Origin: Sympetrum striolatum
Taxonomy: Eukaryota > Arthropoda > Insecta > Odonata > Libellulidae
DNA: 64,000 bases
Reading direction: 5' to 3'
NCBI GenBank assembly: GCA_947579665.1
Contig: OX388345.1
Location: 58,705,454 to 58,769,453, forward strand
Shown here one piece after another: positions 46,855 through 54,936 of this stretch (within the stretch, counting starts at the first letter, position 1; each line of letters opens with the position of its first letter). The position numbers and the translations under genes were made by a program. The notes below the pieces were generated by a model. That model searched no databases, had not been told where the DNA came from, and saw nothing but the letters and a program-made list of their open reading frames with translations.

Positions 46855-49800
46855 ATATTTGATGGTAAATTACATACACATAAGGAAGGGATACAATACA
46901 AATAAGGTTCTTTACTTTTAAGGGTGTTTGCACCATGGACCGATGAACCGTGAAGGTGTTCCAATAAGAAAAGGTGGGTTGCCAGCTGAAAAAGGTTAGG
47001 AACCACTGATTTAAACCGATCACTGAGAGAGTTGCTTCAAAGTTATACCCATCTCTTTCCCTAGGGAAGTTGTGAAGAACACAGAATGCTTGAACTATTT
47101 TTGTTGCCAAAGATAATGAAACATTGAGTGGTCGGTGAAAAATCCTCCACTTGTTCGACAAGATACAGAATGTGCACTCTACTTATCTTCTTGCTCTAGT
47201 CAAACGATAATTGTATTCTCGTTTTTCAATTTCAAGTATTTTTCCTCCATACGGTCGCATTCTGTGCAAACTGAATTCTTCATCACCCACTAGAACGTGA
47301 GGAAGTATTTACCCTGTAGCGGTTTTGGTTCAGGTAGTTTCAACTTTCCGTTTTCAATTATTTTCCAAAACAAATAATGTGAAAAGATTGTTTAATCAGA
47401 TTCTTTCCCATAAGAGCCATTGTCAACAAAAACAAACCAGTATTCACTATCTGCAACTGCTATCAAAACTATAGAAAAATAATCTTTATAATTGAAGTAC
47501 TTTGAACCACTATCTTGTGGTTTAATCATTAATATGTTTTCCATCAACACTACCAGTGCAATGCGGAAAGTTTACTTTCTTTTCAAAATCATTGGCAAAA
47601 AATATCTTTGGTAGTCTGTAAACTCTTAGTTGAAGAATCTGGAATGCACTCCTTTTGTAGTACTGACCATATGCTTGTACACACCGGATTCTCTATTTCA
47701 GATATAGTACTTATGCCCAATCTGTATGCATTGTGCAAATCTTTAAAGGTATTTCCACTGGCCAAGTATCTGTATTTAATATAACTAATTTAGAAAAATA
47801 AATATAATTATATTGTTATTTTTGTAATTAATACAAATATATTCAATAATTAATCAAAGACTCACTTACTAGAACTGTTTGTATTTCCGGTATTTTCAGG
47901 TAAAATCGTAATCAACAAGTGGAAAAATATATAAGATCAATGGAGGGAATATTTCCTATAAAGTAAAAGAGAAGGGGAAAATTGGCTACGGAGCGAAGAC
48001 AGAGTAAGTTTGACTACTATGAACAGTTCTCAAGCTCTCAGCTTTCTCAAAACAACTATTTATATGAGGGACACTAAGTCTAGTTTCGATGTAGAGTACC
48101 AGTAGCTAATAAAGAAATTATTGAGGATGGTGAGAACTCTATTGTCTTGGCTACTAAGATTCAGAAGAGGAATTATCAGAGAGAATTGATATCGAGAGAG
48201 TAGTCTTCAAAGCATTATCATCTGCCTAAGACTGTTATTTGTCTTTTTTTTTTTAAGGGCTTCTTTCCTCACTTTGAGAATCAATAGAGGATGAAACTAC
48301 AGTTTCTGGCTGGTACTATCAATCTAATTCAAAATATTAAAAGAGGAAGGGTTGATCAGCACCAGCTATTTCATGAGCAGCTAACCCACAGCTACAACCA
48401 ATCGCAAGCTCACTGCAGGCCACTTGGCTGAATCCCAACTCAAACATATAACTTAAACATGGATTCGCAAGTACGAAGCTCTTCCCATATCCCTATGCAG
48501 TATCATCCTTCAGGTACACAGTCACCGGCTCTCTCTGAAGTTTCAGAAGCAAGTTCATATTTTGATTTAAATTTTGGAACAATTAATAAGGATTTTAAAG
48601 GTTTTAGGAGTGAGAGCAGTTTACGCCAGCTCTATCTGAAAGAGGCCTAACGAGTGTGCTTTATAACAAGTACTTTTCCTATTACTGTCAGCTCTCATTT
48701 TCAATGGACTTTGCTGTATTTATGTCTCCCGAGTATGTGCTGTTTCTCCAATGTTTTATGATGTATGCTAATATTTATGATGATAAATTATTTGTGAGAT
48801 GTTACACTTTTTTACTGAGGGAAAAAATTGGTTTTTACACGGACATTATAAATTTTGGTATGGTTTTTTAATCCTTACCCTAATGCTACATAATGAGTAA
48901 AAAAAAATGTGTTTGCATAAAAAATACCGTGTATACTCGAAAATAACGGGCAACCTTTGGGGTCTTTTTTCAGCAAAAAAAATCGGAGTGCGCGTTTAGA
49001 ATCAATGGCACGCTGAATTAGGGTTCAATACTGCTCGTTGGCATATCCCGTAGTGTGGGGCCGGCCGCATCCTCGGCTCACCCTCGTTCCATATAACTCG
49101 TCTAACATTCTACCAATCCGTTATCGATGTTTGGACTGCACACATGTGTTTATACTGTATCGATGTTTGCACTATATGCGAAACTGTAGGCCGATATTTC
49201 TTAATTGAAAGGGAATTGGCTAGCCCATCAAAATTTTTATATGAACGATTTTGAATGGCTAATATGTAGGACTTTCGGCATAGAAAATTACCGGCATTTT
49301 GAATACAGTGTATATGCATATAAATAATATTGATAAACAATATTTATGAAATATATATATGTTTGCGTATGCCTGCATAGTACAGATGTATAAGGTGCAG
49401 TGAATGGCATGATCGCATATCTTAAGGTGTGCATTATATTCACAGGCAAATGATTTTTCAATGTCCAACGCTCGAATTTCAGGGTGCCCATGACTTACGG
49501 CATGACTTAACCATGGCATGTTATTTTTGAGTAAACACATTATTTTATTGATTCATGCATCATAACGAAACATGCTCTAATATAAAATGTGGACAATTAT
49601 TGCTCAATGATCGTCGAAAAATGATGGTGAGTCATTAGAATACCCTTAATTCATATCAAATTGCTTTCTCTAGATATTTTTCATTCACACATTTTATAAG
49701 CAATGACTGTGTTGCAAGGGAGGGGGAGAGAATTCCCTGGGAATCCAAATCAGCACTGCTATCTCCAATGGTACCACCCTTCCTGGATCAGAAAATTTGC

Positions 49801-50833
49801 TGCCAAGCTTCGTATGAAAATAAATTCCACAGGTGTAAAGCAATATGATGGGAACTCAATTAAAAATTTTGATTCTGAATAGAGGGAAATTTTTCCCTTT
49901 GGAAAGAAACAAGAGATTAGGTGATATGATGCACGGAGGGATAAAGGGTAGAGTGAAACTTATCAGAAGTTTCCAATCAAATCTCCCTGAAGCATCTTTG
50001 CCGAGGAAGGGTTAGGTGAGTTCTGGAAAACAAATGCATGAATTAGGTGACAATAAGTTTTGTATTTAGTATTTTTCTGCCATTAGAAGAGAGAACCCCT
50101 ATCAGATTACTGTTGGCTTCTTGGACTTCATCTCTCACATCAATTGACGATTCCAAGATATGCCTCCTGCAAGATAAGCATAGAAACGTGGCACTTGTTA
50201 TAATGATACTTCAGAAATTACCACTTATTATAATGGATGTAACTCCCTATCCTTTTTGCAGGGAGATGGACAACGGCCAGAAAATCGCTCGCTATAATGC
50301 AACTCTGTCGTATGCTGTACTCTTTATAACAGACTTCTACTGTATTTATGTTTAAAAATTCAATTACCACTCACTTCAATGCTGAGTTTATAACAGACCA
50401 AACTCAGGTGTTGTAGAGTATTTGATATCTAGTGCTCTGCTTTATTGATACGGATCGTAGCAATCCTCATAATTTATTCAAATGAGTCACTTGAGTATCT
50501 ACTGATCCTAAGGAAACTTCTAACCATTATTATTAATATGTGATATTGTGTCAGTCATCATCAAAAGTTAATTTAAAATCAATTTGTTAAATAAAATAAC
50601 CCAACAAGTTTTGAAAGAAATTTGTGATTACTGTCAAAGGGTTAAGTTCAGTTTCCAAGGTATCACTTTACAATTTTTCCCAGTTTCTCTGCTTGTTACT
50701 TTGATTAGATGATGGAATTAATTCTTTTGCCTTTTTCAGAATTGAAGAACTTGTGAAGCAGCTGAATGTGGCCATAATGAAAATGTCCTCTCTACAAGCA
50801 GCCAAAGTTGCGAGTGGATGCTTAGGGATTTGA
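27954..50833 (+). CDS. Seven-exon gene, 225-aa helical protein (tentatively HAUS8-like)
   Basis: Exons: 27954-27978, 29377-29423, 29514-29624, 35086-35230, 35643-35753, 36480-36624 and 50740-50833. All introns are GT-AG and all phases match; the sum is 678 bases, ending at TGA. The first ATG sits at the end of a GC-rich promoter and starts MARRKVTSG. The product is largely heptad-like helix ([17 protein letters not shown], then [16 protein letters not shown]) with no signal peptide or membrane segment. I do not firmly recognise it. The layout of a coiled region, a [13 protein letters not shown] loop and a further coil recalls HAUS8, a small augmin subunit that recruits gamma-tubulin to spindle microtubules, but that is inference from general resemblance. 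The exon set looks complete and conserved in frame despite huge TE-filled introns, which argues for a real gene. Confidence 0.75.
28200..29353 (+). repeat. B-box repeat family, copy A (six about 165 bp units)
   Basis: Begins near tatatagacgtttctccgga and ends with a hairpin cttgcagtatgcaag followed by caacttttactcg. Six degenerate units carry GGTTCGA-type motifs starting at 28372, 28547, 28714 (GGTTCAA), 28870 (GGTTCGG), 29026 and 29192, spaced 156-175 bases. Odd and even units differ (alternating 'gatcccagagrgccatttacatt' and 'gacaccaggcatctcta' continuations, written here as trends), giving a dimer of about 320 bases. It lies in intron 1 of the second gene. It has no real coding frame. Confidence 0.75.
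29377..29423 (+). CDS. Second gene, exon 2
   Basis: Encodes [16 protein letters not shown] with a split first codon, between tttctttag and gtaagt. Phase 1 in, phase 0 out. Confidence 0.7.
29514..29624 (+). CDS. Second gene, exon 3
   Basis: Thirty-seven codons, [19 protein letters not shown] to MREAGQ, between actccag and gtaagt. Start of the helical region. Confidence 0.8.
29625..30313. other. Intron, no recognised content
   Basis: AT-rich portion of intron 3 before the hAT relic. Confidence 0.5.
31099..32530 (-). pseudogene. piggyBac transposase relic
   Basis: Minus-strand segments in N-to-C order: acidic N-terminus and VRRKWIKG (32360s), [19 protein letters not shown] and [19 protein letters not shown] (32130-32280), then [35 protein letters not shown] and [20 protein letters not shown] (31430-31660), ending in a basic, poly-Asn region (31100-31310). 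These match piggyBac (DDE_Tnp_1_7) blocks including the IPK-CPLPPK and VxVxSTxxGVxP motifs. Frameshifts, a missing middle and an inserted palindrome at 32016-32086 disable it. Confidence 0.85.
32012..32091. repeat. Tiny Tc1/mariner-like palindrome inside the piggyBac relic
   Basis: Two perfect 25 bp arms, 32016-32040 (starting tcctggccaaaatta) and 32062-32086 (its exact inverse), are separated by 21 bp. The outer bases cact/ctgtg extend the pairing imperfectly. The sequence style (CAGTCCTGGCCAAAATTAAC-like) resembles Tc1/mariner ends. It breaks the transposase frame and is the smallest foldback in the window. Confidence 0.75.
34320..34800 (-). pseudogene. RTE-like LINE endonuclease fragment
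   Basis: The minus frames read [20 protein letters not shown] (34590s), then [35 protein letters not shown] and [13 protein letters not shown] (34330-34520). These are the AP-endonuclease blocks (DFNAKVG, NERG, LVEFC-type) of RTE/BovB-like LINEs. The catalytic Asp of the DFNA-type block appears changed to Tyr (GYFNA). The reverse transcriptase is missing. Confidence 0.8.
34795..35050. repeat. Dispersed repeat, second copy in the integrin intron (14640-14880)
   Basis: Shares gaatgggtggtg, ctcatcatgaaaattgt, aattcaccaggctgtcc and agatattgttgaagcc in the same order with 14640-14880. It may be another part of the adjoining LINE. It ends 35 bases before exon 4 of the second gene. Confidence 0.6.
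35086..35230 (+). CDS. Second gene, exon 4
   Basis: Encodes [37 protein letters not shown] and CAVLAPIVG, a coiled-coil-like stretch. Acceptor ctgcag at 35080-35085, donor gtgagt at 35231. Phase 0 in, phase 1 out. Confidence 0.82.
35643..35753 (+). CDS. Second gene, exon 5
   Basis: Encodes [20 protein letters not shown] and [17 protein letters not shown]. The non-helical [11 protein letters not shown] loop is the section that suggests a HAUS8-type protein. Phase 1 in and out; introns on both sides (35231-35642 and 35754-36479) show nothing else. Confidence 0.82.
36480..36624 (+). CDS. Second gene, exon 6
   Basis: Encodes [20 protein letters not shown] and [15 protein letters not shown]. Phase 1 in, phase 2 out. 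Followed by a 14.1 kb intron full of nested TEs. Confidence 0.82.
36767..37110 (+). repeat. Two Tigger/pogo-like terminal sequences in direct order
   Basis: GAGTAGAAGTCCATTATAAC at 36767 and CAGTAGAAGTCCGTTATAAC at 37044 are two copies of one terminus, 277 bases apart. Each continues into a gttgcgtta-like stretch and a gtgattttta-like stretch. The same terminus occurs inverted at about 50349 and 55424. Partner ends for the left copies are not certain. Confidence 0.6.
37186..37335 (+). pseudogene. MADF-domain start of a PIF/Harbinger accessory protein
   Basis: The plus frame reads [29 protein letters not shown] and [14 protein letters not shown], the N-terminal part of a MADF/SANT-like DNA-binding domain. 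PIF/Harbinger elements usually encode such a protein beside the transposase. It is broken after about 45 codons. A later piece lies at 47940-48430. Confidence 0.65.
37795..37862 (+). repeat. Two tandem copies of the B-box repeat 5' end
   Basis: tatatagacgtttctccgga followed by tatacc occurs twice in direct tandem (about 37805 and 37842), immediately before the inverted end of copy B. It looks like repeated insertion or template switching into a TA-rich site. Confidence 0.65.
37863..38830 (-). repeat. B-box repeat family, copy B (inverted)
   Basis: Reverse orientation of copy A. The hairpin end is gcttgcatactgcaagc at about 37883. GGTTCGA-type motifs (seen as TCGAACC/TCGATCC on +) occur near 38009, 38157, 38346, 38513 and 38692. 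Homology with copy C begins head to head at about 38830-38870, so B and C form a large imperfect inverted repeat. Confidence 0.75.
39703..40312 (-). repeat. 3' LTR of the young gypsy element
   Basis: 610 bp, beginning TGTGCC and ending CCACA. Next to it on the inner side, the minus strand reads an A/G-rich polypurine tract ending in GGGGGGA. Confidence 0.92.
41697..45674 (-). CDS. Gag-Pol polyprotein of the young gypsy element, intact (1325 aa)
   Basis: A single uninterrupted frame encodes gag and pol together. Gag ends with a CCHC knuckle ([14 protein letters not shown], near residue 245). Pol follows: protease (LIDSGSTYS near 300), reverse transcriptase (VDYRKLNG, then YIDDLCIF near 640), RNase H ([13 protein letters not shown]), integrase zinc finger ([10 protein letters not shown] to CSVCQ) and D-D-E core ([24 protein letters not shown]), ending in a GPF-type C-terminus. 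The start could be Met1 or Met12 ([10 protein letters not shown]). No envelope gene follows. Without a gag/pol frameshift, a different way of adjusting the Gag:Pol ratio is expected. Confidence 0.95.
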   Translation of the reverse strand: MRSNCKYCFVLMPPPNPYAKGYLSSSKDRRNRGSSREIANMETATQASSEDYSANSIKLDSVKLLLSDILPLANVESENLFNFLSSVIHVSDLSLIPLDSLMIYLTSKLPVNFRMFWFAAIQRKLSFQMLVSEIWQEFVSSREYERLIAAKVKRYQMPSEPPLEFLNVVTVSAKVLGLSLSDIELVSIVLDGVNPLTRSTFVFRSKPTNILELKQLLSYASKQLMDFANYSATFNPNSPRAITCTFCNRQGHTFGNCRQRRRNSNSNRPAITMFHATDSLSPALPIVKVTIGNHSLEALIDSGSTYSLIDVNSCNNLQLRSVKTLQSPIQIRGLGGTTFTLTQQIKVKVKVSSFSWSHYFYLVDLPFPVLIGRDFMLKTRMILGHNYFTFQSDPTQIIPFIDRQLENSSRDTAHPVLSSSSSVKRDSPALSTNLGSNKLVNSCSPSDNSDIPQDVVQLINEFPDVITTKLGSTGVMAYEIQLTDTTPVRSHPFSLPPAKAKILQDSVSSLIQQGVVEASTSQWASPAFLIPKRDKGWRLVVDYRKLNGKVQVDPYPTPSVEHAFQYLSEAKIFSILDLNSAFNQIPLSESSKKYTAFVTPFGLFQYTRLPFGFVNSPQVFTRLMDLVLGDLKYNCVYPYIDDLCIFSKDISSHLVHLRAVLQKLRDAGLTLHPGKMKLCQNSISFLGHVLRGGCLHIDPERVRPIQNVPVPLNLQQVSRFLGMAGFYSKFIPGYAEIAHPLNQLKKKDARFVWSTVHNDAFNKLKNALANPPVLSMPCFTRDFHLFVDASNVALGAVLNHHIDGKYCPVAYASRTLNPHEQKLTAYELECMACIWGIEKFKDYLQFRPFHLYTDNGALTWLFNHPKQLGKIARMVLKLSSYKFTIHHIKANLNKPADCLSRIQVQESATSCFLHKLPMSFVDIRTHQNNDPYCVPLINKLTNDGLKLVKENGISFALKNNLLCSKVSKAKNFRVVVPVVIRPMLFQYFHSLPSSGHLGIFKTVQKISQSYWWPNFKTEITEMVKRCSVCQITKPRNVLSSGVLSSQPISNPWERIFIDFVGPLPRSKSGNCYIFTVIDGFSKFVFLESVRDASSKSAIHVLFHNLFPKFGYPKYIVSDNATAFTSSAFKDACFKVGIKIVHTAPYYPCPNLVERVHRNLRFALSAYCTPSHKIWDEFLGDLTFAFNTSVHESTLYSPAKLFLGRLIPHPLDNVWDLPNCVVDTSCSDRDLRQHWTKAVQNLNKAHKRYAASYNKLHSVPQFKIGDLVLTQNHSVSSKLKKRMSKLEPLWSGPFSILRFVTPVTVVLQVGPNKEKISHVSQLKAYH
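45829..46457 (-). repeat. 5' LTR of the young gypsy element
   Basis: 629 bp, same ends as the 3' LTR. Three bases separate it from the tRNA-Met-type primer-binding site at 45814-45825. Confidence 0.92.
46801..46851. repeat. TG/TA microsatellite
   Basis: tgtgtgtg followed by about 20 TA units. It marks the edge of copy C and the remaining hAT MITE sequence. Confidence 0.9.
47940..48650 (+). pseudogene. MADF/BESS accessory protein remnant of the Harbinger element
   Basis: The plus frame includes [18 protein letters not shown], then [20 protein letters not shown] at about 48285-48345 (a BESS-like motif), and an open tail from [20 protein letters not shown] to 48650. It is probably the continuation of the MADF start at 37186, divided by the insertions. 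Stops in the middle indicate decay. Confidence 0.55.
48926..49545. mobile_element. pogo-like MITE
   Basis: The left GTGTATACTCGAAAATAAC (about 48931) and the right end, read inward, GTGTTTACTCAAAAATAAC (about 49539 down) are inverted with two mismatches. No intact gene lies between. The ACCGTGTATACTCG-type end resembles other pogo-family termini in this window (50887, 52659). Confidence 0.6.
49846..50349 (+). repeat. Tigger-like repeat, copy 1
   Basis: About 500 bp paralogous to 54937-55424. Shared blocks: tgggaactcaattaaaaatttt, ggaaaacaaatgcatgaatt, gatatgcctcctgcaaga and a right end tctttataacagacttctac-tg. That right end is the inverse of the termini at 36767 and 37044. Confidence 0.75.
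50740..50833 (+). CDS. Second gene, terminal exon 7
   Basis: After tttttcag, encodes [20 protein letters not shown] then [11 protein letters not shown] and TGA (50831-50833). Phase 2 in. The helical pattern continues from exon 6, supporting the join across the 14 kb intron. Confidence 0.75.
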
Positions 50834-50884
50834 GCGGATTTGTTGCCTTTTTGTACATTAAAATTTTTTCACCACTTTTGAATA

Positions 50885-52661
50885 TACCGTTAATGTCCGA
50901 ATATAGCCCCCGTGCGAAGATAAGGCCCCCCCCCAACTTTTGAGTCTCAATTTTGGAAAAAATTTAACATCTACTCTTGATATGTTCCTTTTCTGATAAA
51001 ACACACTTTTGTATCAAAAATAGAATATGTGCCTGAATTAGGGACATACATACCAGTTTGACATGATATTTTTTAATATCTAAGCATAAGAATGAAGTAC
51101 AACAACTTTGAACTTTTACAAATTTTAAATAATTTTGAGCCTTCATATATTTTATAAAAAATGTTTTCCTCTATTCTTTTCTCAGGAATAATTAGAATAA
51201 AGTATATATTTTTTTAAATTTATTAATTTTTTTGTATAGTTTACCCTCTAAATGCAACAGTAATAATATGGAGGAATGCATATTTTTATCTTTTTGTCTG
51301 TGATTGCTTTCTGACCCTTAAAGGAATCTAGCACAAGCATTGATGGTATGTTGAGGAGAGCTCCTGGTCTTCTCTGCCAAACCACTTTCACCCAGTCTCT
51401 CACTAACTCTTCAGTCATCCACCCTTTCTCTTGAACCCTTACATGAATCCCAGGAGGAAACTTATTTTTTGGCAGAGATTTCCTCTTAAATATTACATGA
51501 GGTGGTAGCTTCCTTCCATCAGCTATGATGCCCAACATGCACGTAATTCTCGTCTTTTCATTTCCTGTGGTTTTAATTGTCACTGATTTTGATCCCCTCG
51601 CTTCAACAGTAGTAGAACTGGGCACGTCAAAATAGATTGGTGTCTGGTCAGCATTGCCAATTTGCCTCAACAGGTAACGTTGCCGCTGCCGTAGGTGAAT
51701 GATGAATCGCTGAAAACGCAGCATCTTCTCTTCGTAGAATTGCGGTAGCTGCTGAGCGACCGTCGTTCGCCTTCGTAGGGAAAACCCATTCCTCTTCATC
51801 CTCCGTAACCACCCAGAACTCGCTCGGAAATCTGCCCTCGAAATACCTATTTCACAAGCAATCTTTCTAGCTTCTGTACAGATCATATTGCGAGTGACAG
51901 CTAAACCGTTCCTTCGATTTTTGCATACAAATCTGACAACATGCACTTCCAATTCCTTGTGTCTGCTGGTAGTTGGATCCCGAAATGCACAGCGAGATGC
52001 AGAGGTTTAGAGGTTAGTAGAGGAAGTTGTGCTCGCCAAAGTCTGACACTCTTTCTGTCCGCATTGTATTTTTCAGCTGCTGAATATTTCCCATGAACAT
52101 TGGCATATTTTGCTTCGGCGATTTTAAAATTGACGTCGTAGCTCCTACGTTGGTGGGTCTTTAATTGCCGTATCGTAGACGTCCTTCTTTCTACTGAATT
52201 CATATTTACGTCTATAAACAGCAGCTAATTGCTAAGAAGTGAAGGCTCTTTCTTGAAAAGAGAAAGAAAGAAAAAGAAACTCCAACACTATTCAATCGCA
52301 AACCTTCTACTAATAGTAACGCAGAGTCATGAAGCTCCTCTATTGCTTCCCTTCAAACAAGGGTCAAAGCACGGATGTTTTATGGCCACTTCTGTTCTTT
52401 ACCGTGATATGTAAGGAATTTGAAGCTAATTATTCTGAAGATAAAATAATGAAATGGCAATAACATTTCAAAACATTTTTGGCAGAATCATTGTATTTAT
52501 TACTGTAGAGTATGTTTATATATTATTTCACAATCTTCTTCTCGTTTTGGGAGGCAAATATTCAATAAACATCGGTGTTAACTATCGTAGTGCCCGAAAA
52601 TAGCCCCCCCATCACTTTTATGGCCGATATTTTTGCAAAAAAGGGGGGCTTAAATACGGTA
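50885..52661 (-). mobile_element. pogo-like DNA transposon in the 3' flank of the second gene
   Basis: TA-flanked (50885-50886 and 52660-52661). The ends are CCGTTAATGTCCGAATATAG and, inward from the right, CCGTATTTAAGCCCCCC. Only the outer bases match exactly, but both sides carry the gaa-atagccccc motif (50900s and 52595). It contains a decayed CENP-B/pogo transposase on the minus strand. It starts about 50 bases after the gene's stop codon, so it may supply part of its 3' UTR. Confidence 0.75.
51248..52203 (-). pseudogene. pogo/Tigger transposase, frameshifted and truncated
   Basis: An N-terminal helix-turn-helix region (MNSVERRTSTIRQLKTHQRR, then YDVNFKIAEAKYANVHG) is followed, after a one-base shift near 51960, by a CENP-B-type HTH (NRRNGLAVTRNMI, SSGWLRRMKRNGFSLRRRTT). 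The DDE core shows IGNADQTPIYFD (first Asp) and SMLVLDSFKG (second Asp). The frame ends soon after, before the third catalytic acid (the IPGG-QPLD region). It is therefore an inactive internal-deletion copy. Confidence 0.88.
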
Positions 52662-53439
52662 TATGTATCGTGATTATTTTACCCAAAACGCTGGTTCTTC
52701 TTAATAATTTCCTAACTTTTGTGGGAAAAGACATTAGGATGTCCCAAGATATAATGGAAAATATTTTATTCGCAAAATCAAATAGGCATACCCTCTATTT
52801 TTTTCTATTTGGCTTTATTATCTTACCTAATGAATATCATTGCAATTTGATTATGTTAACCTGTGCCGACTCGATCACAAACAATTTCGAGAAATGAAAA
52901 TTTGTACTGACAAGGGGTTAGTTGGAAATTAACTAACAGTTTTGTACGAATCTTTCAGGGCACGTTCTTTGCTTAAAAATAGTAGACACATGTCCAACTT
53001 AACTCTAGGGGCTATTGTTTACAAAAAATTAACAACTAAATATAGGAGTTTGTCAACCAGACCATACAAGTGCATTACTTTAGAGATTGCGATTTATAGA
53101 AAATTATTTTCTTCTATTTCTTTCACTGATAACTTGTATTTTTGCAATTAAATTTCATCTTGTTACCTTCCAAGCATTCTTTAATTTTAGTTAGCATTTA
53201 TTCTGATGTACATAACTTTGTACAGTGGGCTAGAATCGAAAAAAGCCAAAAATACAAAATTGGATATTTTTTGTGCGAACTTTGACACTTCGCATAGTTA
53301 CTGATGAGTAAATTCCATATACAGCCATTACTATTATTATTAAGTAAATAACTTTGATTCCTGCAGTCCCAAGTCAGCATGGGTTACCATAGTCCAATGG
53401 CAATAATATTTATTAGGTAAGTTAACCAAGGCCAAGTAG
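52662..53439. other. Intergenic, no recognised content
   Basis: AT-rich. Short frames show no family signature. Confidence 0.5.
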
Positions 53440-54434
53440 AAAAAAATCTGTTGTGGCCAGCACATGACTTTCTCCATGTATAAGATGTAAATATTTATCT
53501 ACGACAGTATTTTCGAACTCTAACATTCAATCTAAACTTGGAAGATAAGTGTTTAATTTTATCATATTACCTTTTACGTCACAAACACTATAAATAATGT
53601 TTTTTGAGACATGTTCGATGATATGGCCTTTCGCCCCAGCGCCCAGAGCACCCACATTGTACATAATCAGCAACTTCTGGTTTATCAGTATTTCATGAAT
53701 AACTCCTAAACAATCAGTTATACAAAAATACGTTTCCTACAAAAGTTATAGTAAATTACATTTACTAAAACTTTTATTTGATATAGTATATGCCTAAATA
53801 TCAGATTAATGGAGATATTTTGCAAAAACGGAAGCGAGCTTCAAAAAATAAAGCTCAACTTCCGGTAAACCAATTTACTCCAAAAACTAATCAACTATAA
53901 CGACACCAACCAAAAATCTATATGTGAAATTATATATACGACAAATAGTTTTCATGTTAGAGCACCCACAAAGTACATAATCAGCTACTTACGGTTTATC
54001 AGTATTTCACAAATAACTCCTAAACAACTGGTGATAAAAAATATGTTAAATACAAAAGTTATAGTAAATTACATTTTCGAAAACTTTTATAAGTAATAGA
54101 ATATACATAAAAATCATATTTATGGAGATAGTTTGCAAAAACGGAAATTTGCTTCAAAACAAAAAGCTCGACATCCAGTTAACCAATTTACTCCAAAAAC
54201 TAATCAACTCTGACAGCACCCACCACAGTGCTATGTATGAAGTTTGGTATTGATACGATTAATAGTTTTTACATTAGAGTGCCCACGAGCACACACACAC
54301 ATACACCAACATCATTCCGAAAATGGTTAAAACGTGTTCTAGGGACCCCAAAACAAGCATTTCCGTTGAAATCTCGAAGTCGATTTTTTTCATGAAAACA
54401 ATACTTTCTCTATACTACGTATATGGAGTAAGTA
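53440..54434 (-). repeat. Hairpin-ended repeat family, copy E1 (inverted)
   Basis: One end carries cacatgactttctcc (53461) and the other aatactttctctatac-tatggagtaagt (54401-54434). Inside, a unit of about 330 bases is repeated (53640-53960 and 53965-54290), each with tacataatcagc, gtttatcagtatttcac and an acaaaagttatagtaaatta-like block. The inverse of this arrangement is found at 55616-56294. It is non-coding. Confidence 0.7.
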
Positions 54435-54936
54435 AAAATAGAGAGGGTATGCGTATGAAAACAATTGACTATGATTGTTTTGGGACACCCTAAAGGATAT
54501 CGATCTAAGGGCTCATTGGTGGAGGTATGTGGGTTACTAAATAAGTGGCAAAACTAGATGGAGGCAATAATAATTAAAGTAACCTCCAGAAATTGATATC
54601 ACTTTTCTAATGATGAGGCTTGTAAAAGGATAGTCTTGGCCAGGGAAGCATTCATGAAGCTAAGGTCTTGATAAAGGAATCCAGGAAAGGTCTGTGAAAT
54701 CCTAGGTTTGGAGTGTTTTGCCTTATGTATGTGAAACTTAGACATTAAGGAAGGAAGAAGTCGAACAATTTTAAGCCTTCAAGATGTGGGTTTGGGGTAG
54801 AATGGGAAAAGGAAGTTGTAGAAAACAATCATGCAGGTGCTGGAGATGGTTGGGTTTTAATTGAAGTGATTAAGGAAATGAGTGGGTCAAACATTGAGAG
54901 GGGAAGAACAAATCCCACGGGTGGATGACAATATTT

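Larger units (their letters stand above)
37658..47016. mobile_element. hAT MITE with 8-bp target duplication, expanded by later insertions
   Basis: ATTTAAAC flanks the element on both sides (37658-37665 and 47009-47016). The ends are CAGCGGTTCCCAACGGG and, inward from the right, CAGTGGTTCCTAACCTTTT: textbook hAT termini and 8 bp duplication. Only about 130 bases on the left and 160 on the right belong to it. Everything between about 37795 and 46850 was inserted later, probably via its TA-rich centre. Confidence 0.88.
37540..47900 (-). pseudogene. PIF/Harbinger transposase relic, split by a hAT MITE
   Basis: Minus-strand pieces from about 47790: [86 protein letters not shown] and [17 protein letters not shown] with VLHNF. 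The C-terminal [18 protein letters not shown] lies at about 37550-37640, on the far side of the 37666-47008 insertion. The catalytic Asp in SVDGK, Asp in VFVDNG and the Glu region are recognisable. Frameshifts show age. Confidence 0.85.

Noticed and set aside
46727..47161. A single 144-codon gene
   Set aside because: Only its first third is Harbinger transposase; the rest translates hAT MITE and TA microsatellite.
37044..50349. One 13 kb Tigger element joining ends at 37044 and 50349
   Set aside because: Ends are inverted and TA-flanked, but the interior includes Harbinger and other unrelated elements, and a second left end at 36767 competes. Pairing is not demonstrable.
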